A DNA stretch of 64,000 bases from NCBI RefSeq assembly GCF_040436345.1, contig NC_133218.1:3074484-3138483 (forward strand), in the 5' to 3' direction. Positions 14,514 to 28,800 of the stretch are shown in pieces (the stretch's first letter is position 1; each line of letters begins with the position of its first letter). The notes under the pieces were generated by a model that searched no databases, had not been told where the DNA came from, and worked only from the letters and a program-made list of their open reading frames with translations. Made by a program: the position numbers and the translations under genes. The stretch comes from Pagrus major (taxonomy: Eukaryota > Chordata > Actinopteri > Spariformes > Sparidae).

Positions 14514-16439
14514 TGAAGTAAAACTGAGATTAAACCATTCCTTATGTTGCTGTGAACCCCGCTGAGCTGCATCCTGGAGGTCGTTGGTTTTCAGCCGACC
14601 CCACAATGTTGCAGAGGCTCTATAATCATTAGGACTGCATACTGTAGGGCCACGTGCTTCAAAATGACAAAATTCCTCTAAGTGCTTGTTTTACAAGATT
14701 TTGAGGCCTGCTGTTAATTATACACACAAGCACTGCCCCCCAGTGAGTACTTTGAAGGAAGAGGCTGGTCGTTGGTATTTATGAGGAAGAGACACGTAAG
14801 GAAGTTCGGTTGATGGTGTTTTGAGGGGCCTTTCAAACAACTTGTTTTTTCCTGTATTCTGCTGTGGTCTGCTAAAAAACAACTTTTTTTTCAATGCTTT
14901 AGCATTTGAAGGTCATGAATAAGGCTGAGTAAACAGTTTGAAGCTTTGAGTCAAAGAGTTACAACGTCACTTGTACCCAAAACTCCATAAAACTCCATAA
15001 AACTGATAATATCGCAAAGAACAAAGACAGTCTCACAGAGTAACACAGGGTCATTGGATACTTTAAGCCGTCTGATTGCACTCATGATGATAAAGACACA
15101 TTGACCAGACACCTCAAACACCTTTTACCTACTTAGTATGTCCCCATGCGAGGGAACAGCCTCTGGTTTTCTCACAGGTGAACAGGTAATTGCCATTATT
15201 TTGAGGGGAAAAAAAACTTGGTAACATACATCATGAACACTAGAGCTGTCGTGAGACTTACTGAGTGGAAATCCATCGTTCTACACTGCATTTTTTATCG
15301 CATTTTATTTTGTGATATCAAATCCAGTGTTGCATAACGCAAACGACCTTCACTTACGTTTAATCTTTGGATAATTTAAGACAAATGATTACAGTGAATT
15401 TATTATGCAAGTTTACATATTGTTTACACGCTGACACTAAACATTGAGTACCTTCACCCTCTGCAAGGTTTAAACTCAATTCAAATTAAAGCATGGATAA
15501 TACCTTACCACAAAGTTTATTCCATGATTCAACTATCAGTGTTGATGTTGTTTTTGCTAATTAACATGTGTGCACTGATATCTGTTGCCAAGGTGACTGA
15601 TAATAACCATCACTTACCCTTTGAAACTCAGGACTGTCATCATGACAGTGTCATGTTAGTGTAACCTGGTGGGTGACCTGGTGTGTTATCCTGGGTTAAT
15701 AATTGCAAAATGAAGCTTTAAAAGTCTGAACTCAGATGTTAGACCTTCGTTTCACTTGGACTGAAGACTCTACTACACATCTACCAGGTACTGGTCACCT
15801 TCACTGAACCTGCAAAGGACGTAGGTATTATTCTGAACAAGGTATGACTGAACACAGAAAAAACTCTCATCGGATATAATTCCTTTTATTGTTGGCCAAT
15901 GTGTCGATGAGTTTCTTGACTAATGGAGCAGTTGTTTGGTTGATAAAATGCCAGAAAATAATAACAAATATTGCATTCAATTTCCGAAAGCATTATTGTA
16001 TGGCCATTATATTTTGACATCAACATTGACTCCACAATGATAACCTACAGCATAAAAAGAGAGTTTGAGAGTTAGGATTACTGTGAAAGACCAAAGTCAG
16101 TGTTAAGTCCTATCCTGAAACATTCTGGCTGCTGAACCTCTGCAGGTTAGCATCCTCATGGTGTTAGTATTTAGCTCAAACCACCCTGTGCTCACAGTCT
16201 CACAGGGCTTCAGCACGGACTGTTGTTAAATTACTCATTTAAAAAGGAGCCCCACAAAACCATTGTTCCCCCTGGACTGTTTGTGGTTGAGCAGCCACTG
16301 CCCTCTCTATCAACAGCAATTAAAAGAGGAGAAACCTCTCTTGTCAGGGTGGGGCTACCACACTTTGTTTAATAAAACACAATCGTGTTGGCTCAGGACT
16401 CGGTATCAGACTGAAAAGTAGGGCAACGGTCATGCACTC
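14514..16439. other. Spacer upstream of bbox1
   Basis: No coding exon was found. The sequence is AT-rich until about 16430, where CpG density rises into the bbox1 first exon. Nothing else was recognised. Confidence 0.45.
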
Positions 16440-16574
16440 ACAGGGATTATGTCATCGAGTCCAGCCTCCCGTCGACCTTTCACCTACTTCCTCTCTCGCT
16501 GTCTGACAGCCGGTGTTTGTGTTGACGCCGCCGAGGGGGACGAGGAACCGACGGCAGCGTATCAGCGGCTACAG
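16440..16574 (+). promoter_or_regulatory. bbox1: Probable bbox1 promoter edge and non-coding exon 1
   Basis: A CpG-rich block (CCGCCGAGGGGGACGAGG and neighbours) ends in CTACAG followed by the strong donor GTAAGG at 16575. The next consensus acceptor with coding continuation is at 19381-19382, just before the bbox1 start codon. This makes 16574 the likely 3' end of a 5' UTR exon. The transcription start is not visible, so the left coordinate is a guess. Confidence 0.5.
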
Positions 16575-17141
16575 GTAAGGTCTGCTGGTGGAAAACTTTT
16601 TATAAAAATAAACATAAACCTTTTTTAAAAAAAGCTGTGAGAAAGGTTTGACTGGTAGCTTCTCTGTTGGCTTTGAAAGTGAGAGCAGGATGTAAACACG
16701 ACGAGCAGAGACTAACGGTGCGTTTTTAACCAGCTAGCTTAGTTTTCAAAGCTAGCCGACATACTGGATGGACCTGTTGTCATGTGCGACGGAAGTGAGC
16801 TACACTAAGCAACAGCACCGGTAGCTAGCTTAGACTCACACGCTGCTTTGGTGTGATCAATGGACGTATGTTGTGAGCTAAACAAACTCAGACCCTGCCG
16901 CTGCTAGAGATGTCACAGCCTGAATAAACTGTCCAGGTAGTTTAAGAAAACAAGAGAAAGTGGAGGCGTATGTCTACAAGTAGCCTAGCTAAGCAAACAA
17001 ACTTAATCAAAGAGGAAGAGAGAGAGCAGGTGCTGGATTAAAACTCAACACAAAAGCCTTTATGGTGTCAGTCACTCAATCAACTTGTGTTTGATCTCAC
17101 TGTTGTTGGCACTAATGGGAGCTGCATTGATTATTTTTTGT

Positions 17142-18120
17142 AGGGCTGCACAATTTATTGAAATCACAATATGGCAAAGTGCAATAAACAAGGTACAAGG
17201 TCAATTTATTTGTCAGTTTTTAAACAAGGGTTTCAAAATTAAATAATGTTAGAGGGTGTTTCCTGCTACATCTGTTTCATGGTGTGTTGAGGATCAGGAG
17301 TGTCACAGCCTGGGGAAAGAAGTTGCTCTGTAGTGTTGTGGTAAGGTAGCGGATACTTCTGTATGTTTTGCCAGTTGGCAGCAGGGTGAACAGACTGTGG
17401 CTGGTGTGGGTGTTTGGACCTTTGGACTCTGCTGATGTCTCACTCCACCGATGTCGCTGATGCTCTGTAGATGGGTACTAAAAGCTGTGGAAATTTCTCG
17501 ATTATACGATGCATCGTGATGCAGACGTGAAGGATTCTGCACTGATGCAGAGACAGAGCATAATTGAGGGTCTGCAGCTCATGTTGATTGTTGATTGTCC
17601 GGCCTCAGCTGGATTATTTCACTTGAAGCTAACATCTGCAGCCATAAATAATAACTGCTAATCAGCCAAGATCTGAGGAGGCGCTTTCAACTCTGCGGTC
17701 CAACTCTGAGAGAGGTGTGTGCAGCAGAGTCAATAGGTGCCTTATCTTAAAGCTGCCATGTGAAAACAATACTATTGTACAATATATATGTACTATATAC
17801 TACAACAAACATGCAAGGCACTGCAGATGGATAAATGTTTTGTCTTTGTAAAGATGCAGCTTTTATTTTGTAGACTGCTGTAGTCTGATTATTGGAAGAA
17901 CTTTCTGAATAAAAGGGGAATTTAAATGATGAAAAAGTAGCCATGCTCAGTAATATAGATCACTGAGGATTCATATCCTTTCAGTTCCATAGGAATCCAA
18001 AGTTATCAAGCAAAAATGATCATTCCTACAACCTTGAATCATATCAGTATTGTTATATCTGTCAAAATAATTGCTACATGATTTTTTTTAAATTTATTGT
18101 TACAATATCGTGGAGCCCTA
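17142..18120. mobile_element. Possible DNA transposon remnant in bbox1 intron 1
   Basis: The left end TAGGGCTGCACAATTTATTG is mirrored by the right end TATCGTGGAGCCCTA, giving a short inverted terminal pair about 980 bases apart. The inside holds text near 17290-17410 (around GCAGCAGGGTGAACAGACTG) resembling another dispersed fish repeat, suggesting nested insertion. The inverted match is short, so the boundaries are tentative. Confidence 0.4.
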
Positions 18121-18378
18121 ACTTTTTGGCTTTCAACTAAGTTTTCAACTAACCAGCCACATCTTGATGACTGATTGACATTTTTGTTAACAGGTTTAAA
18201 TGTTTCCTGGTCTTAAAGTGATAGTAAATTGAATGATATCTTTGAATTTTGGACTGATGCAGTGATTCCAGTGCATCACTATGGGCTGAGGAAATTGCTT
18301 AGGGAATTGTATGGAACTTTTCAATTTCATGTTTTCTGATTAATCAGCGAGGAACATAATGGTTAATTGAAACCCTAG

Positions 18379-18863
18379 TTAAAGTGAAACTCTTGCCAAA
18401 ATGCAACCTAGTCTTATTTTGTGAAGGAACCCGAGTCAAACCTTCGTGTAAAAGCATAATTACGACAAAAAAGCCACTTTTAAGATTTACCATATTTTCG
18501 TTTTCGGAGCAAGCTACTGCTAGCATGAGTTGTTCAAAAACCTTCTTTTTACTGAACTCTGTGTACACAAACAATGTTCTCAATGCTCGTGTTCATGTGT
18601 AGAGACCCTGGTGATACTACGAGCAAAGTTTCATGTTGTGTCGAGTCTTAAATCAAAAAAATCTTAAGTCAAAAATAGCGATTTTGATGCTACCGTAATG
18701 TTGCCCCTAGCACGCAATTGAAAATTATTTTGATCCAAAAACAAAAATACGGTAAATCTTAAAAGGGGCTTTTTCGTCGTAATTATGCTTTTACACGAAT
18801 GTTTGACTCGGGTTCCTTCACAAAAAAAGCCTAGGTTGCATTTTGGCGAGAGATTCACTTTAA
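18379..18863. mobile_element. Foldback MITE in bbox1 intron 1, TTAA flanks
   Basis: The two arms of roughly 150 bases are near-complementary. The left reads AAAGTGAAACTCTTGCCAAA, then GTGAAGGAACCCGAGTCAAA and CATAATTACGACAAAAAAG; each block recurs inverted between 18690 and 18860. TTAA stands at both ends. No coding capacity; short open frames inside the arms are by-products of the palindrome. Confidence 0.8.
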
Positions 18864-19382
18864 ATAATTTTGTGGCTGCAACAAGAAAACAGCTCAACTA
18901 GTGCAGGATTTTGGACTACAGTGCACCTTTTGTTGTGTTTCTTCAAATTATGCTGCTGTTTTGCTGTGCAGCTTTGCCCAGATCTTACCAACACACTGTC
19001 AGCAGCCCAGGCTCAGAATAAACTACAGTCATAATTCCCAAAGCCCCCTGAAAAAGCTCGGAGACATTTTGGCATTGTGTGGGACCATGATTTTGCTTCT
19101 TTGATTTGGGTGTAAAGTAGATAAGACTTAAGATTTAAGCTGCAAAAAATGCTGTCAATGCTTTTCAACTCATCAGTGCATTATTTTAGCATCCTCACTC
19201 TGGCTCATGATATACTCATGATATACTACTACTTCATTTGTTTAGAATTGTGACATAAGTAAATTTAGCCTGGCAGGAGACTCTCACTGTTGGTAACTTG
19301 TAAAATTCAGTTTATTATTCACACCTAGTTTTTAAACATTACAGCTGAAAGAGTGAAGTCTTCTCTGTCTCTGTCTCCACAG

Positions 19383-19845
19383 AGTTGTTGGCCCTTGCTG
19401 TTCTAGAGACGCAGTTGCCTGGAGAGAACCATTCAGAATGTGGATGAGTACATTTTCACGTGTCGCCCTGCCTGCCCTGCAGAGGAGCAGCTCTGCCATT
19501 GCCTACCAGGCTCTAAGGGCTAGTAGCAGACCAGGACTACAGTCTGCAGGTCAGCTGTCCTCTCGTCTGACCTCAGTGCAGCTTCGTGGGCAGCAGACAT
19601 TGGGGTCAGCTTCCCTCCCTCTGGTTCGCCACTCAGTGAGGCATGCCAGGGCCCTGGATGAGGAGAGGATGATGGAGGTGGAGTGGGAGGATGGAGGCCA
19701 AAGTCTGTACCCATTCACATGGCTGAGAGACAACTGCCAGTGTCCACTGTGTACCCTGGAGTCAGCTCAGGCCCGGAAACTGTTGATGGCTGATCTTGAT
19801 ATCCACACAGGAGTCGACATTGTGGAGGTCCTCAATGACAACAAG
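19383..19845 (+). CDS. bbox1: bbox1 exon 2 (first coding exon; CDS from 19438)
   Basis: The acceptor follows a CT-rich tract (TCTGTCTCTGTCTCCACAG) and the donor is AAG followed by GTAGGC. The ATG at 19438 has A at -3. It encodes residues 1-136: an Arg/Ser/Ala/Leu-rich leader (1 to about 73), then the start of the zinc-binding N-terminal domain with the CxCxxC cysteines. It ends in phase 0. Confidence 0.93.
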
Positions 19846-22800
19846 GTAGGCTGCTACTATCCGACTCCTGCTTTGAGGTTCACAAACTCTGCATGAATGA
19901 TCTATATTAACAAAAGCAAAAGATGAATGTTTGAATTATTATCCAAAATGGATGGGGCTTTTCCATACACATTTACTGACTTGGCTTGACCTGGTTTGAC
20001 TCGACACTTCAGATTTGCATTTCCACAACAACAGGGGAACTGCTTGGTGTGTCTTTAACTAATAATCTGCTTCTCTTGAGTAGTGGTCAATGGAGTGACT
20101 GTAAATACTCTTCTCCCTACAGGATTATTGAAGAGTAGCAAGCTAAACATGTTTCATTTCCTATAAATTCTTCACAATGAAGTTATCCAGAAGCTTTTAT
20201 TATGAAGCAGAAAATCAGGAAATGTTATGTGACGTCCACCTGAAAGCGAACATGATGGAACAGTAAAATAAAGCAGATATCTGAAAGTACAAACGGGGAT
20301 GCAGGACAGAAACTAGAGATTCAGATAGAAGCAAAAGAAGTACTGAGAGCACAGAAACTTTTAATAACACCTGGCGCTCTGGTATCTTGCACAGACATGG
20401 GTCTCGCAATTGCAATACAAGCTTGTTTTAGGGGGAGAAGGGCACTGGTTGGCTGTGAGACGTCACTGCAGCCTGCTAGCAGGCGGATACGAAATGTTCC
20501 ATTTTGGGAATGGTACTGGAAAGGTAAATCAGCGTGGCATAGTTTGACTCGATGTGGCCAAAAGTGCCAGTGAAAAAGCCCCATAAATGTCACGATTTGT
20601 AAATTTTACAGAGCCTACATCCTGGTTCAATGTTAACTTTCTTTAATACTGTAGTTGGGTTCAGTTTTAAAATTCCCCTGAATGGTGATAATAGACATTT
20701 TGGATGTATTAAGTTTCATGTTCACTTACCGTTACTCTTGTAATAACTAAAACCTCGAAAACCCTTAATTTCATTACACAATATCACTACCTAGTGGGAT
20801 ATTATTGTTACAAGGTGAATATATAGTATGATACTTTCAAGAAACTGTTAAGCCCCTTACATTTTTTATTTTATTACTCTGCATTTTTATTTATCTTTGT
20901 GTGTTAAACAACACAACTCGTACTATACTTTGGTATCATGAATCTTGTTTATTAATGGAATTTACACTTTGCTGACTGTTTGAGGGCAACTGCCTGGTGA
21001 TAGACTGTGAGGTAAGACGATCTAATTTTGGCAGAGGCACACGTTCAGCCTGACCTTTAAGTCCTCCAGAGGAACCACCTGCATCCCTCCGCTCACAAAG
21101 GTGGTTTGGCCCCTCGAGTGGGACACAGATATAAACAGATTGCTTTGACGTGACAGTGTTGCCAAGCTACCTTGTGCCATTTGCTTTTGTTGATAGAAAT
21201 CAAATTCAATAAGTATACTGTATTGTTTTTTGTTTCCTGTGCCAAGATTTACAGAGAGAAGCTTATCGTCGTGAGCGTGTGTTTTCGAATAGCACAAAAA
21301 TAATTTCATCCTTGCCTCTGGCTATAGAAAAAGATTAGAGGACACACTGGCCAAAATCCTCCATGATTTTTTTAAAAAAAAGCAGATGGTAAACATTGGA
21401 AATCCTTATTTGAAAAGGGAAAAAAGCATTTCCTTCTCAGTTTTATGAATCAAAGGGCATATTTAAAGTGTATTCCTAAGGGGCAGATGAATATTATTTC
21501 CGGAAACGAGAAATAAGAAAATCTAAAATCTAAAGTATTTTTTAAAAAAAAGCATATCCAGTAAATATTTCAAATTTACCAGTCAATAAAGGTTTTCATT
21601 TACTCTTAACTTGAAAGAGATGGTGCACTTTCATTTGATGGCTCATAATTACAAAATATTAAGAGGTGGAAACATGGAGAGAAAAAAAGAGCTAAAATGT
21701 CTCGACCAGTTTTGGGATCAATAAGCCTTTTGTCTCTCCACAGGTGTCCATTGTGTGGCCGGACCAACACACCAGTGTGTTTGACGCAGAGTGGCTGAAG
21801 AAACGCTGTTTCTCTCCTGCTGCCAGACAAGCAATGCAGGAGGAACTTTTCCTCAACAGTGAGTCCACCTTTTCTAATTTAAATTTAATTCGTCTTTAAT
21901 ATACGTTTTTGTTGAAAGTGTTTTAGAGAGGTGATTCATTTTTGCAGGACGAGGTTGAGGTGCTGTTGTATTGTGTTATAGACGGGTGTTTGTATTTATT
22001 TGTCCACCTCATTTATATCATTAGGGAAGCCTAAATAACAGAAACACCTCTCAATATAATAAAATACAGTTTAACAGCACTACAAACTACAGCTTCCAAA
22101 GTGAGTCAAACCCCTCTCTGAAACAGTTTCAACTGAACATTAAACACTTCACACATGGAGGATTTATTACAGGACTGTTGTGGTGAACTGCATTAGTTTG
22201 AATTCAGGGTACTTAAAAAATACATTCCAATGGTCACTTTATTGTGTGTCAGAGGCTTTTTATGCAGAGTCTTTCTGATGTACTTGAAAACTACAACGTG
22301 CTCATCTCCTCCCAGATGTATAAACTGAATGCATGCACAAATTAAGTCATTTTGGTAGTACCGATAAGATAAAAAAAAATAATGATTTTCATAGTTCATA
22401 CAAACTGCTGTAATGAAAGGCCAGTACTGACTGAACCATACTGGTGTGATCACTTTCTAATTGATTACCCTGTAGTTGATGTAATGTTTAAAGAGATGTA
22501 TTTGAAAGAAGGCCATGAATCACAACACAGCCTTCCTAAAAAATAACAGCATGAACAAAACACTGTCATGAATTACTGCATTTTCAAAGTTGTATCTTCG
22601 AACAGAAATTTGTCTGCTTGCCAAGCAGCGAGTGTTGTACTGTTTGTACCTGTTTGTACGTGAATAACAAACCGTCAGACCCGATGAAGCTCGACATGGA
22701 TGACAGTTTCCTCACTGTGACCACATTCACTGTGATTTATTACAGAAAACAAGAGGATCTAATTTTCATATTTTCCCATTGCTGTAACCACAATTGAGAG

Positions 22801-25800
22801 TGCGTAATTGTGTACATTCCAGCATGACATTTAATGTCTGTTTTAAAGTCAGAATAAAAAATAAAACTGAAAGTGCTTCTGCTTTAGCAGTTCTACAGAT
22901 AAACAGTCATTTCAGTCTTCAGTTGTATGATTTTTTTGTTTTGATGTCTAGTTCTTTGCTTCCTAATTCCCATTGTTGGTTCATGAAAGAGAGAGTCAAC
23001 AGAGTACTCAGCTGAAATTAGTTTCACCCTGACATTAGTGTAAAATGACAAAAAGTGAAATTTGTGATTTATGCACTCCAGAGGTTTATGGACTTTTTTC
23101 AGTCATCATTTCTCTAGTTCTCTTATCTTTTTTTCCTACTTTTAAAATAATTGTTAATATAATATAATAAAATAATTGTTAATTAAAATAATCTGAAAAA
23201 AATTGTCTTAATTATTATTATTATTATTTTGAATGTAATTTTACAGTGACAGTCGGTCACTGTCAAGGATGTCACAGTATCGCCTTCATCGACTACGAGG
23301 AACCTGGCTGTAATCCTCAACAACAGACTATCCTGCACCCCCAACCTCACTGCTGTGACCCGATCCTGCAGATTTGCCCTCTACATTATCCGCAGGATCC
23401 GGTCTTTCCTCACAAAGGACAGATGAGGGCTTGAAAATTGTTTCTATTTTTTCATTCTTACTCTATCGACGGTGATATGTTGTGGTTTCTTTCTTGTGAC
23501 AAGTGTACTTATCGTAAGTGGCTTTGGACAAAAGTGTCTGCTAAATGCCCTAAATGTAAATGTATTAGGTTAACACTTGGCATGTGGGAACAGCAGGAAT
23601 TGAGTGGTATTGGACAAAAGGCTTGTTCATAATCAACATTTAATCAAGAAGCTGCGCTCTGATGTGTGTGTGTAGCTGTTATAATAAAAATTAGTGAACT
23701 TTCTCCACTAACCACTCCTGAAGAAAAAAGATGCCCCTGATTTAAACTCTTCTTTCCACACAATTTTTTTTCTCAGTAACATAACAGGGTTGTTAAGGAA
23801 GTAGGATTTTCTACAGACTGGAAAGAGAAGTCATTTTACAGTACATTTACAATGGCCCAATACACTTTACAGCCTGCCAGACAGCAGAGGAGAAAGTTTA
23901 GCTATGGAACAAGGTAGCGGCGTTTCAGTGGAGCGGGGGATGGACTGAAGTCGGTTTGTGTACACGCACGTGGTCCTGAAGGACCCACAGGGCTGAGCGG
24001 CTCCTGCTCTGTTCCACACTGATTAAGGTCGTGTGTGTGCGGTGTTGCAGAGCTCCTCCATTCATGTTGAAGTGTAAACAGATCCCCCTCATAGCAATTT
24101 ACAGACAGATAGGCTTTTTTGTAATGGAGATTCTTTTCAGCCGTTCTCAGCACAGAGCCAGGAGCGCTCCTGGAAGATACTGCTAAGCTCATACACCAAA
24201 ATACAATACAAGATGACGTGCACGCACACACTCACACTCTGGGTTTAATTATTTCCTCATGAGCACCAGCCTGAAATTCTTTTGCACCGGAAAAAATCGG
24301 GAAAGGTAGCGTTCACCTCCGAGTATTTTGCTCACATTGTCACTCCTTACTTCTCCATGAAGTTAACTCACTGAAGCGTAGTCCACAGTTTGAATTTCTG
24401 TTTCCTTTTTCATGCAGTGCACCTAGATTTTACAGGCCCACGTTTGCCTGTTAAAGTGTTCTCAACAGTGAAAGTTAAGCACACTCGGGACACTGTGAGG
24501 TCAATATGAAAATTGGAGCTCTGGGGATATTATTCTGCCTGTACTATACCTCCTGTTCTTATGTCTGAAGTAATGTTTTTTTCTTCTGCTTTTACCGTTT
24601 CTATGGAGTTGTGCAACTCAAACCACAGTATGTAGTTCAGCAGCAGCAGCAGCAGGAGCAGCAGTAGTTATTATTGGAGGGAGAACTCGTATCATTCAAG
24701 GACACTTAGAAATAACAGCTTTTAACATGTTTACTTTACAGTTTTAAATAGGGAAATCAACTAGAATGTGTTTAATTTGTGTAGTGCTGCAATGATTAAT
24801 CGTGTAGTTGTCTACTTTTAAATGAATCCCCACAACTTTTTTGATAATCTATTAATCAGTTTGAATATTTATTTAATCATAAAAAAACAATTTTCTGAGT
24901 CAGTCTTTTTAAATTTGAATATTTTCTGGTTTCTTTCCTCGTCTGTGACAGTAAGTTGAAGTCTTTGAATTGTGGACAAAACAAGACATTTGAGGACGTC
25001 ATCCTGGGCTTTAGGAAACACTGATCGACATTTTCCCCCATTTTCTGACTAACAACAAATCGTCTAATCTAGAGAATAACCAACAGATTAATCAACAATT
25101 AAAAAAAATCATTAGATGCAGCACTAAATTTGTGTTTCTCACACATTATAGAATATTTTCTAGGCAAATGTTCAAGGTTACTATTAACTATCATTCTCAG
25201 ACAGTTAATCTTCCTTTTAATGACCCTCCATGCATCGTAACTGTCCTGTCAGTTCTTCAGGTAAAACTTTATCTTCAAATGTCGACTGTAGCATATTGGA
25301 GGCACATGTGATTTATCAGCATCACCAGTTTATTGTCCTCGCACATCTACTCCAGACAAAACTGAACCGAGGCACAGAACGTCTGCATGTGAAACATGCT
25401 AAGGCAGCGGACCCTCTGAAAAGCTGCCGTCTGTATAAATGTGAGCCTCATTCAGACCCCCTTCTGTCGCTGCCATATGGAAAACCGATTTAGAGTGAGG
25501 GTCAAGAGAAAGAAAAGATCTGCATGTTCTTAGCAAACACAAGCACACCGTTGTCAGTATTTCCTTCCTTGGGAACGAACAAATCCCTGAGCCTGTAGGC
25601 ATGTGTAACCAGGAATTTGAACTCAAACTGCCTGGTGTCCAACCCTGAGGAGTTAACACAGACATTTTCTCATTACATTTCTTAACATCCCAATATACCG
25701 TTATTGTTAGAACACTATATTTTAGTTTTTTGCTGTGTTTTATGGTCCGCTTTGGAATTTTACCATGTTTGTTACATGTTTGCTTTCTTTATGGTCCACT

Positions 25801-28800
25801 GAGCAGTGGGCAGCTTTCGTCAAAAATGTAACCAACTAGTATGTGCTGTCAGGTTTGTTGTCTCTGTAAGCTACAACACAAGTGTTACATGTCATTCAAA
25901 GATTCAACCTTTGGTATTCACACGTGCCGTTTCCTCACTTGCATGTGCACTTTGAGCCTTTCACGTCACTCGGAGGAGAGTGATGATGTCGAATTGCTCT
26001 CGGGAACACCAGAAGCTTATGTCACTCACAGCCTTATCAGCAGTGACTCTTCTTTTCACCGATAAATCTGTCAGTGATTTACTCAAACGGCTGCCAGATG
26101 CTTTTAATATTTGAACCATGTCATCGTCTCAGGCCTCCCATTTTGCGCTTGTCATGTTTGTTTAGTCGAGGTAGGAATCATGACTAATTTCACGTCACTG
26201 GTATTTAAAAGGCGGATGTGAAACAGGTTAAATGGATCCTTTTCGAAATGTAAAAATATGCCCAAACGCATGGTTTTCTGACCGTTTTCTCTCACACGTA
26301 GTCAGTAACTTACACTGGTAGTTTGTAAAAGGAGTCTGTCGTCTTTCCCAGATGCCTTTAAGAGCATTTGCTAATTCAGAAATCTGTTTCTATTGCTCAC
26401 CCTCAACAAAGCGTAATAGCATGTCATTTTTGAGTCATTTGCTTTGACCACTCAGATTAAGTGTGCTTATTGAAATAAGTGCCACTGCTTGGCTTTCTTT
26501 GGCTAACCTCCCTGTCATATTATTTTCTGCTCTGCAGGTCTAAGTTTGATATGGTTTTACACATCAAGCAACAGTGGCTGAATGGTAGTTTGACAAAAGA
26601 GCTTAAAGATTTTCGCCCCTTTACTATAATCATTGTTATGAATAGTTTTTGTTCCCCTTGTTCCTCCAGTTGATTGATAATTTTATTTTCTCATAGCAGG
26701 ATGAGAGGAGTTGACCCTAAAGAATGGAAATCAACACCTATGTTCAGCTCCCTGTTTCTGATTAACGATGAAGGTGCATTGGTCTGTATGAAGGTTATTT
26801 TATTGTTCTTATAATGTATGGCACCGAGTTAGAATTGGGATTTAATTTCAAAAATTTATTTAGTCTCAGTCTTGGAGATTGTATCCTTGACACTTGCATT
26901 GATCATCAGTAAAACTGAACAATACACCATATAAGAACCAAGAACCTTGATTCTTCAGGAATTTTACAATCCATTTTACCTTACAACACAGTTTAGTCCA
27001 AGGGATTGTACCATAAGACACTAAAAAGTAATACTATGTACTCAGATATTTAAAATGACGTAAGTATACCAGAACACACTTGAAAAATACAAAAGCTTCA
27101 ATTTCTTAAATCAAAAAGAGCACACTTTACTACAACATGACTGTGCTCACCTAGGTTTCAATTTGCTGTAAGTAAAAGCTAAGTAAAGCTCACAGCATAT
27201 AGCTATTCACTACACGGTCATAAAAAATGCACTGCAAGTATTTAGAAGATTAGGAGACGTAGAAAGGAGTCTGCTGGACAAATTTAGTGAAATTTATTGT
27301 TTTTCTCAAGAGTGTGATTGACAGGAAATGATGACACTAAAGGCGCGATGAGATTTCTCTCAATGTAGCAGCTGTCCCTCTCCTCCTCTGGCCTGCCAGA
27401 AAACGTCCCTAGTTATGAGTCACAGCCAGATCTGTGAACAATATCTAACCTCAAGCTGTAGATTGTGCGTCAAAAATTCCCTGGCACCTTACCACATCTT
27501 TACCTCAACTATCTGGTCTTAACCAGTCTTTTTGTCGCATTATCAAAGTCTCTGTGAAGCTTTCAAAAGTCTGAGAAAGGCCATGGAAAATATTCCCAAG
27601 CAGTGTGAACTTTTTTATTAGGCTGTAGTGGCACTGTTCGTGGTACTTGCTAATACGTTTAGATACCAATACAGTCAGACGATATTTAGCAGGCTTGACT
27701 TGGGCAATGCATCTATCTCGTCAAGTATAAATGCCATAAATCTGTTAAAGTTGATCTGCTGCCTGGGTGCTCTGTAGGACCAGAAGAAGAGCAAATATTG
27801 GACCCGTTTTAAAGGCTGTGATCTTGTTGCTTGTTTTTGGACAGATTTTACTAAAAGTCTTTGGAGAAAAGTATTTTTGAACAAGCCTCTAAATTGTTTT
27901 GAATTGCAAGAAGAAAAAAAGAACAATTTGTGCAGCAGCTTTTAGCTCTCATGCTCCAAACTGTTGAGCTAAAATTATAGTCTCTATATCCACATAGCCT
28001 ACAAGGTCACAAGGATCTTGTGCTTTACTCTCAGTTGATCTCAGCTAATCCACACATTCAAGAAACAAATGTTATTTATTGATTGAAATTAAGTAATTGT
28101 AGCTTAACTGCACATACCCATATAGATGTAGGTGCTATAGAGGAGGAGTTCGTTGTCAGTAGTTTGCTGTATGTCTTGTGCCACTGTGGATTTTCTTGTG
28201 CTCTCATTTCCTGTTTTAAAAACCTACAGTTTACATCAATTAGTGTTCCATCTGAATCAGACAGTTACAGTAAACTTCCTGACCAACTGGTCCGAGGCTC
28301 CTCTAAACGGACTCAGCTGAGTTTAGACTTTCCTCCATTAAGTCGACTGACTGATTCTATAACTCAGCCAAGTAGCAGCTGATTTGTCATTTCCCTGTCT
28401 GGCTGGTGTTTCCTTTGCCATCTGGTCTGAATTTGGGCTTCGATGTCATCGCTTGTCAGTTGATAGAAAGGCTCCTGGAAACATAGCTGCGGAGGTCCAT
28501 CCATGGAAAAACTTTTCCAAACCTGACCGTCACTTCTCAGGCCGTTTTACAGCCTCAGCAGAACTCCCTTCTCAAACACGTGCTTACATACACGTGTGCA
28601 TGCCATGTTATCAACCTGAGAAGAATTTGAGGTGTCTGAATTGTAAACTGTGACTTGAGTGTTTTCATTTGTCAAAATTAGCTTTTGTTATTCTGCTGTG
28701 GGCTTTGATGGACTGCTGAGGGTTTTAGCAATGCAGATTTGTCAAAAACACTGGTGGTCAGCCAAATCCCCCACATGTAGGATGTCTCTTTCAACAGAAG

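Noticed and set aside
17303-17542. Minus-strand frame in bbox1 intron 1
   Set aside because: It falls inside a probable transposon remnant with repeat-like text.
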